Both the position numbers and the translations under genes were made by a program. This document shows positions 49,901 to 61,512 of a DNA stretch of 64,000 nucleotides, piece after piece. How positions within the stretch are numbered: the stretch's first letter is position 1; the number at the start of each line of letters is the position of its first letter. Origin of the DNA: Ceratobasidium sp. AG-K (Eukaryota; Basidiomycota; Agaricomycetes; Cantharellales; Ceratobasidiaceae); the NCBI GenBank assembly GCA_037039685.1, contig JAWNGF010000001.1, forward strand, positions 7,378,001-7,442,000, read 5' to 3'. The notes below the pieces were generated by a model. That model did not search any database, was not told the origin of the DNA, and worked only from the letters and a program-made list of their open reading frames with translations.

Positions 49901-51100
49901 AGAAGCAAAAAAGGGCTACTGGTGGGAACGCACTGGAGCCGGGACGAGCGGCCGATGTATCAATTATCGACGTTGACGCCTTCGCCACCCAACGCACAAA
50001 ACCCGTACCGGGTCACAAGGAGGCGCCTGTCGATCTGACCGGTCCGACTCAAGAGGCAAGCAAAACTGCCCACCCCAGTCTGGAGGCCCCGCGCATTCCA
50101 CCACCCCCAGCTCCGCTTTTCAAGGTTCCCCCAACGTTCTGTCGCACGCTCATCGAAAAAACAATCCCCGAGCTGGTCGCCCAAACCCACCTCGCCCTGC
50201 TGCCGGGCTCGCTCCCGATGTGTCAATCATCGATGTAGACGCTCTGGACGAAAGTATCGCCCCTCAGCCTACCCCAGGGCGCAAGGAAGCCCCCCTCGAC
50301 TTGACACTCCTGTCTCAACTGAACGAAGATGTGGTGATGAAGATGATGAGTAAAGGGAGCCACCGCGCTCGCTCACTTTCAGTTCCTCGACAAGATCAAC
50401 TCGGGGCCAATTCTAAAGCCGGATCACTATCTCCAAAACGGACTCTAGCTCGCAAACGTTTAACCAACATGGGCCCACCAACGACTGTGCCTGATCCCTC
50501 TAAATACTTTCCCATATTCAATCGACAATTCGCCCCTATTCCAGATCGAGAGTTGGTCTCCCTGGGGATTGATCCAATCGCGTACTCGAAAATGCCCAGA
50601 GATCAGCAACGTACGCTAGTTACAGCTCGCCGAGCTGTTAAAGGTCTGGACGGAGCTGGGCGACCAATCCTTCAACGAAAGCGACGCTTCAACGAGGCCG
50701 ACGACAAGCCGGTCCATAAAGTTATCTTGGCAGGCAAAACGCAGCTTCCTACATTGCGTGCGGCGCCCCCGGAGCCCCCGCGGTTTCAGCGACTAGCGAT
50801 GTTCAGGACATGATTCGCAAGTGGGTCGAAACCAAGATTGCCAAAAGGCTTGGACCCGATCCGCGTGAGGTTGCTCATTTTGGAGGATTCTTGGAAAAGT
50901 CAATGGCGACCGACCGAGGAATGGAAAGGACGGTGGAGGTCATGAAATGGTGGAGGCAGGTGTGCATGAGGAGTTGGGGAGCGGATCAAGAACGTCGCGG
51001 ACAATATGGGCGAGAGTGGTGGGTAGCTTGGTGGGATGTCAAAGATAAGCTAGATTTGGTTGTTAAGAAACGGTTTGGGGGCAAGCTGAAATTGGACTAG
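46928..51100 (+). CDS. REV1: REV1 translesion DNA polymerase (dCMP transferase); two frame breaks
   Basis: Y-family polymerase that scaffolds translesion synthesis. About 1,270 residues over eight exons. An unusually long N-terminal region (~170 residues, acidic, with SRKRRRS) precedes the BRCT domain (ITGRTNPSLQVLRALIVQHGG; THVVTSNLTPAKALEF; VVRPDWLVDSA). The catalytic core has MHCDFDSFFVAAGL (metal-binding Asp), VVVCHASG, SYAARAFGVKNGM, AVSVDEALIDV (catalytic Asp-Glu) and VSIGIGPNIMLARLATKRAKPAG. The little finger follows, then a C-terminal region with DLTLLSQLNEDVV (UBM-like) and a final REV1 C-terminal domain (DMIRKWVETKIAKRL). The frame shifts by one base somewhere in 50045-50215 (A6 run at 50156) and again near 50740-50790 (C5 runs). 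Both sites look like a missing base in a homopolymer, so assembly error is at least as likely as inactivation. Confidence 0.9.
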
Positions 51101-51368
51101 ATGTGGCGAGCTGACTGGGACTATCTATGAATGTTTGATTGGACTTATCGGAATTTAGGATCGGTGTATTCGTACTTAGTATTATTATCGATTAGAATAC
51201 CTTATAGTCATTTATTAGCCAATGCGCATTGCCTTTCCATCAATTCAGCCAGCGGCCCTGCGAGAATACTGGTCAAAAGCGACTGTAGGATTTTGGATAA
51301 ATATAAGTGCTACAGAAGAACAATAATCGAGAAGGCACATGGCTCAACCCGCTCGGTCACCAAAGCAA

Positions 51369-52177
51369 CTAGCAACAAGCTCCGCCCTGCCCTCCGCCTT
51401 CATTGATGAAGCTTTGCCCTAAGTCGAGTGTGTCACCCCCAAACAAAGTGTAGCCAACGAATCCTCCCCTTTGACCAAATGCGAATTAACCTCACGATAT
51501 GGCAGTTCAACAAAAACTACTCACAAGAAGATGGCGAAGATGATAAATCCACTACACAGTCTGTTAGGTACCGCAGATGAGTGTTACCGTATAGTACTCA
51601 CTTGAAACTCATTGCGATCAGCATCACAATATATGCCGCGCTGAATTGCACTCCGTAAAAGGCCCCACGTATCGTCTGTTCCTTCCATGTCGGGCGGAGG
51701 GTCCAGCTGGGTAGTGAGGATCAGTAACCTCACTCGACTCGGCTGTCGTTAGTTGACCCACTGATTTATCGCGGAGTTATTGTTGAGCTGAATTCTCCTC
51801 TGTGTAGACACCCATCGGTCAAAGTCTCGTGCGGTACGACGAGTGGCCTCGATACCGCACACGATGAGGAACACCCCGATGACCGAGAATGCGAATCCCA
51901 CTGTGGCGCAAAAATGCCTCATAAGTTAAATAACCTGACATATGCGCAAATAACTTGCCTTTGGAGCGAACGTGCCATGCCTCTGAGAGGAAACAAGCGT
52001 CGACAGTTTGCCAGTTCCACACCTAGCGTTGGAGAATAAGAGATTATGGTCTAGTTGGACTTGAAAACGTACCATGCTCATCTAATCAGAAATAATGTTA
52101 ATTAGATGATAATTCTAGATATCTCCGCAAAAAAGACTCACCGTGCAGCTCGACATTGAGTCATGGCCGTGCTCCAT
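51369..52177 (-). CDS. CTR-type copper transporter
   Basis: High-affinity Cu(I) uptake channel subunit. Assembled from seven small exons, about 150 residues. N-terminus MEHGHDSMSSCT (Met/His-rich, copper capture), then a 9-nt exon adding MSM. Next come VWNWQTVDACFLSEAWHVRSK, the family-typical pre-TM1 segment, and TM1 (VGFAFSVIGVFLIVCGIEATRR). TM2 carries the MxxxM signature (YIVMLIAMSFN) and TM3 a GxxxG (GGFVGYTLFG). The tail ends GGACC, with a terminal Cys pair typical of CTR cytosolic tails. The intron at 51901-51958 uses GC-AG (AAG|GCAAGT). The gene is easily missed because its exons are short. It is convergent with REV1. Confidence 0.85.
52073..52081 (-). other. 9-nt microexon in the CTR gene
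   Basis: ATGAGCATG is bounded by AG on its 5' side and GTACG on its 3' side. It is in phase with both neighbours and adds Met-Ser-Met, an MxM copper-binding motif just before TM1. Confidence 0.65.
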
Positions 52178-53403
52178 CGTGATCAATACGTTTGGATTGA
52201 GTTGCGCAAGTCAAAGGCCACAAGTCGAGAGGAACGAGGGGAAATTCCGACTCCACGACTGGATATCCGACCTAACCATTGCCCTTTTGAACAATTCACC
52301 AAGTGGTCCAGAAACCATTCCACAGAGCCGGGACAAACCATAACGGCCGAGCTAAGGTTTCGATTCAGGGGGGGAGCGTTTCTGACGATAGGGTCCTGGC
52401 CGCTTTTTACATTTGTAAATCCTTCACACGTGCGAGAACCATCGACCGATTCTGGTCGGGACATCTTGGCGATGATGGCGATGAGATGAACCAGGAGTGG
52501 GTCCTCCGAGACCCCGGATACCGCCGTTTGATCGACGCATAATTAGCTCGTCGCTGGAGCTATTTCAGCGCCGTCGGCCTGCGGGTTCCCGCCGAGTCAA
52601 TCTTGCTCTCGACCACCACCGCTGTTTGTTCTGTCCAGAGCTACCCACTCGCACCTCAAATTTCGGATGATTTCAAGGATACGGATGACCGTAACCGATG
52701 ACATGAGCTGTCTCCGGCCATAGTCCGCCCGCCATTTTCCCTACCAAGCTCTCTTGTGATACTAGATGGCGGGACAAGACTGCATGGTGATCTAGCTCGG
52801 AATCATGTGGGGGCATTGCAACCTAACGAAATCCGACCGCGCCTCGTTACTTGGTATCACACCGCCCACAAAGATTATACCGCGACGGCTGGTCGGACCG
52901 CGAGTGATTGAGCTTGAAGCGATCGACTCATCACCGTCGTATTTGCGGAGATGAAGTTTACGCGGTCATCAATGCTTGTCACGACCTCAATGGTATTTCG
53001 GTTTGCTTTTCACCTTGCCACCTTCTCGCGCGGGAATATACATATTCGTTCTAGAAGGACGACGCGCGACGATAAAATACTGCGGAGGTCCTATCTACAC
53101 TCGTGAACGGCATGTATTGTCCACATGACTCAATGTCGTTTCAACCATCCTGAAGAGAGGGGACAGGCACATTCGGATAAGCCAAGTTACCCACACGGTC
53201 GAGAGAGGTGTACGAGATATACCTCATTCTCACACTGAGGTCGGGCATCGGTTTGACAAAAACAAGACTCATAGGATGAGCTTGTCAATCTAGATTGAAC
53301 TAGTGAATCGATTACATAAGCAAAATACCGCATAGGGGTCATAAATGGCTCAACTGCCCTCGACAAGAAAACAAATGAATAAAACAATCCCCTCCAACCC
53401 TAA
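52178..53403. other. Intergenic, no gene
   Basis: Open frames exist on both strands at about 52163-52489 but neither has domain character. The region holds the CTR promoter and the shugoshin 3' flank. Confidence 0.45.
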
Positions 53404-55214
53404 TCAAACAGCGCTCGAATGTCGCCTATCCCCCGCTTTTGACCCACTCGTTCGCCGTGCGCTAGGCACGTACTCGTCGTCGGCGTCTTGATCTTCTGTC
53501 GCCACATCGTCGTCGTCCATGCCCCATGTGCTTGGAACAGGGCGTCGTCGGCGAGCGGTACGAACAGTCACCCCAGCGACATCTTCGCCATTGGCTTCAG
53601 GCCTGGAGCTAGGAACTTCTGATTTCGGTGAAGGGCCGAGTAGGACTGGCATGGGTGACTCGGGAGCCGGCGAAGATTCTCGTGGAATGGAGGTCGAGAT
53701 GCGAGGTTTAGTCGTAGGGAGCGAGAACCGACCATAGCTTGTTGCGTCTGGGGTTGGCTTTCGCATTTTGCTGTGGAACCAGGTGAGATGGTGTAGAGTG
53801 GCGTCGATAGTACTTACGTATTGAGCTTGGGTTCGGCATAGTTTACGCTCTTTCTGGTCCGACGTTCTCGCCCGTTGGTCGCCATTTCTTCCTCGGCAGC
53901 AGCATCAGTGAGGCACTCGGTGTCAGGCGCTGGCGTGGGTATAAGCGTTCGAGCTCGCGGTAATTTTATCTTGCTGACGGCGGGTGTTCCGATATACCCA
54001 GTTGCCACTTCGTAATTTAGTCAGAATCACGAATTAAATTTGGATGCACGGTGTGAAATACGTACTGGGCTCGTCATCAACGGGTTGAGCCTTTTCCTTT
54101 CGAGGTTTGGGAACCGTCCGTCTTGGAGAATTAGTCACGTCCTGAAGCTTGTTCGCGCTGATTGCAGGGCGCGCGCGACCAGGTTGAGGTTTGAGAGGTG
54201 GCTCGTCCTCAACAGGGTCATCCTCGTCAGGGAGATCAACAATAACGCCGACGGACCGGATGGCATCGTCAATTTCACTGTCGTTAAGCTTCCGCTTTCC
54301 ACGTTTCGAGTCGGCAGAAGACAGTGCGGTGCTCCTAGACTTGGACTTGGAGGGCTCCACTGGGCTCGCGTCTCGTCCAATGTCCTCCTCGCCGTTGGTT
54401 TGTGGCGCGGAGCCTCGAGCTAGTAGACCAGACTGCCTCCGAATCTGTCGACGGGCCTTGGTTTCAACTTCTGCCTCGGATTCGGATTCGAGATAGGAGG
54501 CTGCGGGGACACGGTGAGCGCCTGACTTGGATCGTGCAGCGGCTGCTCGGGCGTGATGTTCCATCTCGCTATCCGAGTCGTCGGTGACTGTATTACCCGA
54601 GCTCCGTCGTCGATTACGAGTTTCTGCGATTTCAACGAGTGAGGGGAACTCGGGTGCACGTGCAACGGCAAGGCGGGTGCTTGGGCCGGGATGAACAGGG
54701 CCTGCTATGCGGGTTGGAGCAGCAGCGGGACTGGCGGATGGAGGTGTTGGTATGGCGTGTGGGGTGGAGAGTGAAGGTTTGGGTGGATTGACGATGGCGT
54801 CTCGGATTGCGGTCAATTGACGCAGTGCCTCTGCCGTCTAGTCGAAAAGATAAATAAACATGTGAGCTACGAGTAGTATGTTCAATACCCACCGCCGCAT
54901 CAACAAGTGCAATAGTACGAGAATCACGCCCCTTGGCCTCCTGTTTGAGTCGAGTCGCGAGAGTGATGTTCGAAGTACGAAGACGCAGATTTTCAACTTG
55001 TAGTTTAGTGATCTGGTCCGTAAGCTCCTCTATTCGAACAGAAAGTGTCGAGTTGAGCTTGGTGACGTGCTTGTTCACCAGGAGATACTTCTTCTTGACT
55101 GCGGTTCATCAGCAGTTGAATCCATAAAAACCGCAATAATTGCTTACAGTTCTCAAACTCCATAAGAGCGTCGTTCTGCGCAATATTCATGCGAGACTCG
55201 CGGCGCGAAGCCAT
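53404..55214 (-). CDS. SGO1: Shugoshin
   Basis: Protects centromeric cohesin and recruits PP2A. The start MASRRESRMNIAQNDALMEF leads into an N-terminal coiled coil (VNKHVTKLNSTLSVRIEELTD; LQVENLRLRTSNI) as in the family. A long disordered, Ser/Pro/Arg-rich middle follows. The C-terminal SGO motif RRTRKSVNYAEPKLNTKMRKP is split by an intron and is diagnostic (binds phosphorylated H2A). The tail includes an acidic stretch (DDDDVATEDQDADDEYVP). About 540 residues, five or more exons, no lesion. An in-frame extension upstream of 55214 (SARDSYAPKLNLG) is open, so a start further upstream is possible. It lies head-to-tail with the ferric reductase upstream. Confidence 0.85.
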
Positions 55215-55423
55215 TGCAGCAGAGACGTTGTCGTCGTCGTTGATCCCCAGGTTCAACTTAGGCGCGTAGGAGTCACGTGCCGAGAAGGCTTCATTAGCCT
55301 CTTGCAGCAAGCCGCTTTGCGTCGACCGATAAAAAGGAGTCGTTATTGAGACCAAAATCATAATTAAATACAAAACACGAGGCACAAGGCGCTCGTCACC
55401 ACGCGAAAACTTCGTCAAAGAAG

Positions 55424-57804
55424 TTAATCTTGTTCCCCGTCTACCTGTCCCGGCCCGGTACCAATGCAGTCGACTACCGCCTTCCTGACCTCGTCCGACA
55501 TACTGCCACTGCCTGAAACGAAAAAGGCCAATCGCTCACCGGCAGGAAGAGCCGTGACTTCTGTCTTGACGAGCGTCGAGAGCTGGGGTCGGCCATGGGT
55601 GATCGCATACTTGGTCTCAAATTGCTCAGATGAAGCGCCGGTGCAGTGAAGGCGCAGCTCGACGTTTTCAGGAAGACCAGCCAAATAGTGCTCGAGCATA
55701 AAATGGATGAGGTCCGCCTCGCGCGCGCTCCATACGACGATCAAGCGCTTGGTCTTGTTGGGAGCGTCGAGGAACGATAGGACATATCCCGTGATCGCAG
55801 TCACGCCGACTCCGCCAGCGATCAAGACTTGGGTTTCGTAGACGTTCAGGGGCTGAGGATGGCCGTACGCTCCCTCGAGCAGAATGGGAAGGACAACAGG
55901 CCCACGGTTCGCCAAGATTGTATCGCGTATACGCCCGCTCGCTCCAGAGTGACCGCGAATCATCATCGTAATATACGGTCCACCAGGAGCAAACGACGGG
56001 ATCGAGTGCGACTGTGAGTTCTTTTCGTAATCTTCAGACGCCTTGTGGTTCTCGGAAGAAGCTTGTTCAGCATCCCCACCAACGGACCAGCTCGCGATCG
56101 AGAATGGGTGGTTCTCCCATGGCTTGAAGAGCGAGGCAAAGTGCACAAACGCGTACTGGCCAGGCTTGGCGGAAAGAGCGAGGCGGCTGGGAATCGTGAG
56201 TTTGATGAGGTTGGATTGTCCGGGGAGGAGCTCGGCCTGGGCGAGTGTGTTGGGCTTTTGCGTAAGAACCGGCCAGCTGAGGTAGAGCATGCGAAGGGAG
56301 CGAACGATTCGGTCTGCGCCCCAAATACCAAAAGTAACGTAACTAGATGAAACGCATTAGCTGGATCCTGTGAGACGAGAAGAGCTAGACTCACAGCCAG
56401 TTCTTGTAGCCATACTTGTTCGCGAAGCGATAGTCCATATGGAACCAGCACCCAAGCAAGCTAACGATTCCAAGGGCAATGTGAAGGAAGATGAATAGCT
56501 CGTAGGACCGATGACGGACCGGCCACGCCGCGAGACCGACCATGACGCACAACGCGACCGTTCCAGCAAAGCCTTCAAGACGAACATTAGCTATCGGGGG
56601 CAACTTTTGCGAAGATCATGACTTACCCCAGCGCATATAAGGCAAATTTCCTTCAGCCCTGAAAGTCTCGCCGTTATCCGTCCAGTACCATTGAATCGTC
56701 CATCCTACGGAATGAATGACAGCTTGCAAGGCGCAAACTCGGGCGACCCAGCGATGGAGGAAAATGTAGGTCGTCGCGCTCATGCGGGTAATAGTTACGA
56801 GAGGATTGTTGCGCGCGCTCAGGAGCACGGTGAGCGGAAGTAGCGCAAAGCACAGGACCCCGGCACGATTGGCAACGTAGTTATTGATCTCCATCTTGCG
56901 CGAGCTGGACCAAGTATTGGGCTGGAAGGACTTGATACCGATCGCGAGGAAGATAATATTGAGGATGAAGAATAGGGCCAAGAAGACAGCCATGAGCCGC
57001 GATGGAAGATATCCGAAAGAGTGGAGGATCGGCTGGCGATGGGATGAGCGGAAGAGTGCGGGCAGGACGAGATTCTTCTTGAACCAGGTCATCCATCCCG
57101 AGCTACGCCAGGACGAGGCAGAGTACGGCTTTTGGAACTTGGTGAGCGAGAGCCACTGGGCCGTCCCAACCATGCAAGACGCGACGGTCAGGGCGATCAA
57201 AATGTACCTAAAGTAGGATGAGCCAATTACTCCGAGTCTGAATCAAATTTCAACTCACCCAGTCCGGACGTGCCATCTCTCGACGTAGGAGAACGTTTGC
57301 TGTGTTCCATACTCGGCATAATAGCTCTCGTCGGTAATGCGTACAGTTGATTCCAAAAACTCCATGTCCTCGGAGACGAGAGGCGGCTCGGTAGTGGGAA
57401 GAACGCTCTCATAGGACGGCCAGGTCACCTTTCGATTACCCTGGACCCAATCCCAGTAGTGGAGGATCTCCTTTTGAGACTTGTCCGTGCAGCGCGAATG
57501 AATGCACCATGCCACCGTAGAGAGATATGGCATACTTTCTGCTTGACATGTGGCCTGGTCCGAAGCTGCGCAAAAATACCTCACGTGTTAGTACATTATT
57601 CAGAATTTAGAAAAATAAGAATAAAACAAGAGCGGCAACCCTTGAACACAAATATGACTCACATGTACCATGGTGCTGCTCGGTATATGTACAGTTGAGC
57701 TCGAATCCGTCAATGACACCGTTGCAGGTCTCGCCGCATCCAAGCTGGAAAATCGCCAACGCAGGAGCGGCAAATGCGAGCGTGAGGAGGGAAGAGGCCT
57801 TCAT
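55424..57804 (-). CDS. Ferric reductase (FRE family), C-terminal frameshift
   Basis: Plasma-membrane flavocytochrome that reduces Fe(III)/Cu(II) for uptake. Signal peptide MKASSLLTLAFAAPALA, then a Cys-containing luminal region, then membrane helices. The two haem-binding helices each have a His pair spaced by 13 (HRWVARVCALQAVIH; HIALGIVSLLGCWFH). FAD motif HPFSIAS; NADPH motif GGVGVTAITGY; SGSGSMSDEVRKAV near the end. About 700 residues, six exons. The frame ends GPGQVDGEQD. Reading one G fewer in the G4 run at 55435-55438 would instead end INFFDEVFAW at 55396, the usual family C-terminus with its terminal aromatic residue. Hence one inserted base, or an assembly error. CTR copper transporter nearby fits a metal-uptake role. 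Confidence 0.88.
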
Positions 57805-58010
57805 CTTGGATCAAGAGAAAGGGGGAAACTTGGAAGACAAAGTGGACCTCTGGCCACAAATGCGCAAGATGGCCCCGCTTATGAGCCTGGAGCACTCATC
57901 CAGCATCCGCGCGAGGAAATCAAAGACAAATTACAGGATGCCGGTCCCTAGAAAAGCAGGAAACGACATAACGGATGCAGAGAAGTCGCAAGAATCATGT
58001 GTAGTCTAGC

Positions 58011-58225
58011 CTAGGGCACCGAGGAGCAAGCGGGTAGACAGAGTTGGAAGGGCGAGGTGATCGCACATTCGGAGTTACCGTTGATTTCGCGCGATGGGAT
58101 GGGGACTCCGGAGCTGGTCGGCTGTTGGGTGTCGTAAATCTTAGTGGGAGCAGGCGCAGGAGTCCAGATACGAATGTTGCACATCTCCTCTTGCCACTCT
58201 GGTAGTTCGAGAATTAAGGGGGTCC
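58011..58225 (-). pseudogene. Orphan exon-like open frame
   Basis: After a possible AG acceptor near 58226, a 70-codon frame reads LELPEWQEEM, IRIWTPAPAPTKIYDT, then SGVPIPSREINGNSECA, and ends PACSSVP. Its Cys/Pro content and amino-acid balance look like the last exon of a secreted or membrane protein. I found no exon to join upstream, and I do not recognise the family. It may be a decayed gene or a chance frame. Confidence 0.3.
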
Positions 58226-59626
58226 CATGCTATTGTGGAGCCAATGCACCAGGCAAGCCACTTGGTTAAGGTGTGTCCGAAGTCTAACTGCCTTTGGTTG
58301 CAGTAAGCATGAGCAGGTCAATTGTACCGGCGGCCTGAAGACGATGGTCGTTGTCGGTTGTGAGGCATTAGCGCGCATGAGCAATTTACGCGTACCGATC
58401 ACGTGATCACTTGGTGAGCTGACTTGCACCTCGGCTCTACAATCAAGCAGGTTTAGCGCAATGTAGTGACCAAGAAGTAGAGAATTTTTCTTCAAAGTAA
58501 ACCTTATAAGCGTGCGTTGATAATTGATAGTAAATGGATAAATTTTCATATGTGTGAACACTTTCACTGAGTTGAGCCGAGTCAGAGAGCTCCCAAGTTT
58601 CAGCTGCGAAGTTGCCTCTCGACCGCACGAAAACAAAGAAAACTGAGAAGTTAATGATATTTCTTATTCTTTGCTATCTGCGAAAGCGATAATCCATGAA
58701 CCTCGAGATTGAAACTTGCGCAGCCGTCACATGCGACTTTACGTTGCAACTCACGTTGAAAATGTGGCGCGCTAAGCGAGCTCTCGGCCAACTATTGCAT
58801 ACGTTCAATATGAGATATGCTAATATGCAGAAAGATGCGCATATACGGTCATATATGACGTTGTGGTCCCCTGTGGCCAAGGGGTATCAGCCTGGCGAGT
58901 CTGCGAACACGAGGGCCCCGGTTACCCATCCCGCGAACTGGATGATTCGCTCAATACAAGAAGCAAAAGAGAAACAAAGGAACGTGATTCTGTCTCCACA
59001 AGCTGCGGTCTAGATGTCTACTTTGCTCTAAGTCACCGGTTTCCTGATCCACCCCCGCCCGGCTGATCAACGCTCCACACGCAATTCTAACCCTTTTCGA
59101 CAAGCCGTCTCCACGCTTGTGCATTCAGGATTCACGGACATGTTGCCAGGAGGGGACAAAGTTCGACTCATCAATTGATTGAATCCTCTCGCCACACCAC
59201 CCTTAACGTGGCAGTGGGCGAATCGGCCTCTTTTGTGAGGCCACCCAGCAAACTTTGCTCAAGATGAGTTGTCGGACTTGCATTATCCGTTGATTAGAAC
59301 ATGGAAAGAAGTAAATCGAATAATAGCTTTTGTAAGGGGGCTGAAGTAGACAGATTATCTCGTTCATCTCCGAGCGACTGCAGGCATTCCTACCTACATT
59401 TCTAATCCTAAGGCCGCTTTAACCCCCCCCCCCCCTTTCTGTGCTATAGCTGCTAAGTGAGATCAGGGCTTACATTCAGACAATGGGTGTGTTTAACAGA
59501 CCATATATTCATTATGTACTTAACCGTTTCAGGGTTAACTCGACGTGGAACAAACTGAATTCACGCTAAAAGTCCAACTATTTATGTCACGACAAATAAT
59601 AAAGCGAACGACCCTCCCAGAAAAAA
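58226..59626. other. Intergenic, no gene
   Basis: Contains the palindrome GATCACGTGATC at about 58398-58409 and a C-rich tract at about 59420. No coding sequence recognised. Confidence 0.45.
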
Positions 59627-61512
59627 CTATGCCTTGACAGAATCCGAGTCCAACCCAGCCTCTCGCCATTTCTCAAACCCACCACCAAGTGCAAACGCCT
59701 TAACACCCTCCTTCCGCAAGACGCTACATCCGACGTACGCAATCTCCTCATTGTGAGAGACCAGCAAAACACTCTTCTTCGAAAGCTCTTTGGACATCGG
59801 GGAGAGAACCCCGCGGAGGGTTTCCCACAGTGTAGCCAGAGTCTTGGCATCCTTGAACGGATTCGACGTGCCGGCACATGTACAGCTAACGTGCTTTGCG
59901 CCCGCAATATGGTCTTTGGTGTAGTCCTCTTGGGAACGCAGGTCGATCACCACTGCATGAGCATGAGCTGGAGTATCGCGAACAGGCTCAGATTTCAGAT
60001 CGTCATCGAGCTCAGTTGGTTCTGCGGGAGGAGTTTGCAGTCCGTGAGTGGGGTAGAGCATCCTGAAGGCGTCGGATGGGGAGAGGATCCAGTCTACGCC
60101 GTACGGGTACAGATCGGTGTTGAGTAGTTCAGTATTGTGAATAGGCGGGAAGAACGAAGAATCGAGCTTGGTGAAGTAATCGGAGATATACTGGTACGGT
60201 TGGTCACAGCAAATAAATGCGCCTAATGGGATGTGATTAGGGCACGCATAGACCGAGGCAGCTGCCAATCGACTCACAGTAGACTGACCCGTCATCAGCG
60301 CGCAACTGGTCGAGCTCGCCGTTTTTCTTGGCCTTTTCGATGTACTGGTACAAACCCTGCAGGGAGAGGCCAGAGCTCGGCCCAACCAGGAGCCCTTGAC
60401 GACATAATTCCAGGGATATACGGTACGAGTCTGGAGATGTGACGTGCTCTGCCGCATCGATGACTTCCTGCCAAGGCAAATCGACAGTTTGGACGAGGTC
60501 AATGGGTCGGGGTCCTGGGACTCGGTCTCCTGGCGCGGTGAAAACACTAGGTGGCGGTGTGAGAAGAGTCAAGCGCCGTGGATTTTGAGACTCACCCCAA
60601 GTTGATGAGATCAGGCCGAACGGTCTTGAGGTAGCTTCCAGTACCGGTCATGGTTCCTAAACAAGATATGTCAATGAGAAATTCGCCGGTGAAGTTTCTT
60701 CAGCTCACCCGAAGTTCCAACCGCAGCAGCAAAAATGTTGATTTTTGGCAACTGGGCGTGAATTTGAGGGCCGGTCCAACGCACATGTGCCTCAGAGTTC
60801 TGTTGTTGAAAAATTTAAGCGGTGGATAAATGCTAGACAAATAATGCGTACCTGAGGACTAGAGTACTGGCCAGGGTTGTACCATCTCGGACGCATACCA
60901 TCTTGAATTGCTGCATGAATGCCTCCATTGACATCTGCAGGCTCCACTTGAGCAGGACCACCAAAGAGAGTACTGAAATTTGACATTAGCCTTTCCGCAA
61001 CGAGCCGTAAAGGCTAAATGCCTCACAGATCGAGTCCAAAGAATCGCAAGAGCTCCATCTTCTGAACGGACGTCTTGTTCGAGATGTATGCCCCAACCTG
61101 CGGTCCGTCCATGATCTTTGAGACGATTCCGAGGGAGATGACCGTGTTGCCGGACGAATACTCGACGATTCGCTCGGTAGAATTGTCAACCTCTCCAGCT
61201 TCACGAGCCCGCATGAGCATATTCAGCGCTGAAATACACGTCTCGTCAGCTAGTGTACCGCCAATAGAGGTAGGTAGAGAGGGCTTACCGGGGAGGGATT
61301 TGACGTTCCCGGCGGGAAGGAGGGTGAGCATCTTGGCATAGATCCTCACGTTGTCCTCGATGAATGGATGGGAAGGAAGCTCGACCAGCTGAACAAGCCA
61401 AGCGGGCTTAGCACTGGACGTCGAGCGCGCTAAAATTACTCACTGGAAGAGGTGGATTTTTGTCGGGGTTGTAGAAGTCAAGAAGAGCAGTCTTTCCAGA
61501 GAATACATTCAT
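59627..61512 (-). CDS. Cysteine synthase-like PLP enzyme fused to a rhodanese domain
   Basis: About 530 residues in eight or more exons. The start MNVFSGKTALLDFYNPDKNPP begins a fold-type II PLP domain. PLP lysine in AGNVKSLPA; substrate Ser/Asn loop in EYSSGNTVISLG; phosphate-binding glycine loop GTSGTMTGTGSYLKT; LLVGPSSGLSL. After VYCAFICCDQPYQYIS the C-terminal ~130 residues form a rhodanese fold (AVVIDLRSQEDYTKDHIAGAKHV; FALGGGFEKWREAGL). The rhodanese active loop reads VSHNEEIAYVG, so the catalytic cysteine is absent and the domain is probably regulatory. This fusion occurs in other fungal 'cysteine synthase 2' proteins. Expected role: sulphur amino-acid metabolism, though substrate choice is not shown. 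No frame break. Confidence 0.85.

Noticed and set aside
52163..52489. Overlapping open frames on both strands upstream of CTR
   Set aside because: Both are open over the same bases and neither shows domain or splice continuity. The first CTR exon lies at their edge.
51369..57804. Copper/iron uptake gene cluster (CTR plus ferric reductase)
   Set aside because: Shugoshin lies between them with no shared promoter, and no ferroxidase or iron permease is present. Proximity may be chance.
59415..59435. C homopolymers here and at about 23071 and 62719, and a G10 at 42052
   Set aside because: Simple tracts with no associated structure; noted only because similar runs coincide with frame breaks in REV1 and the ferric reductase.
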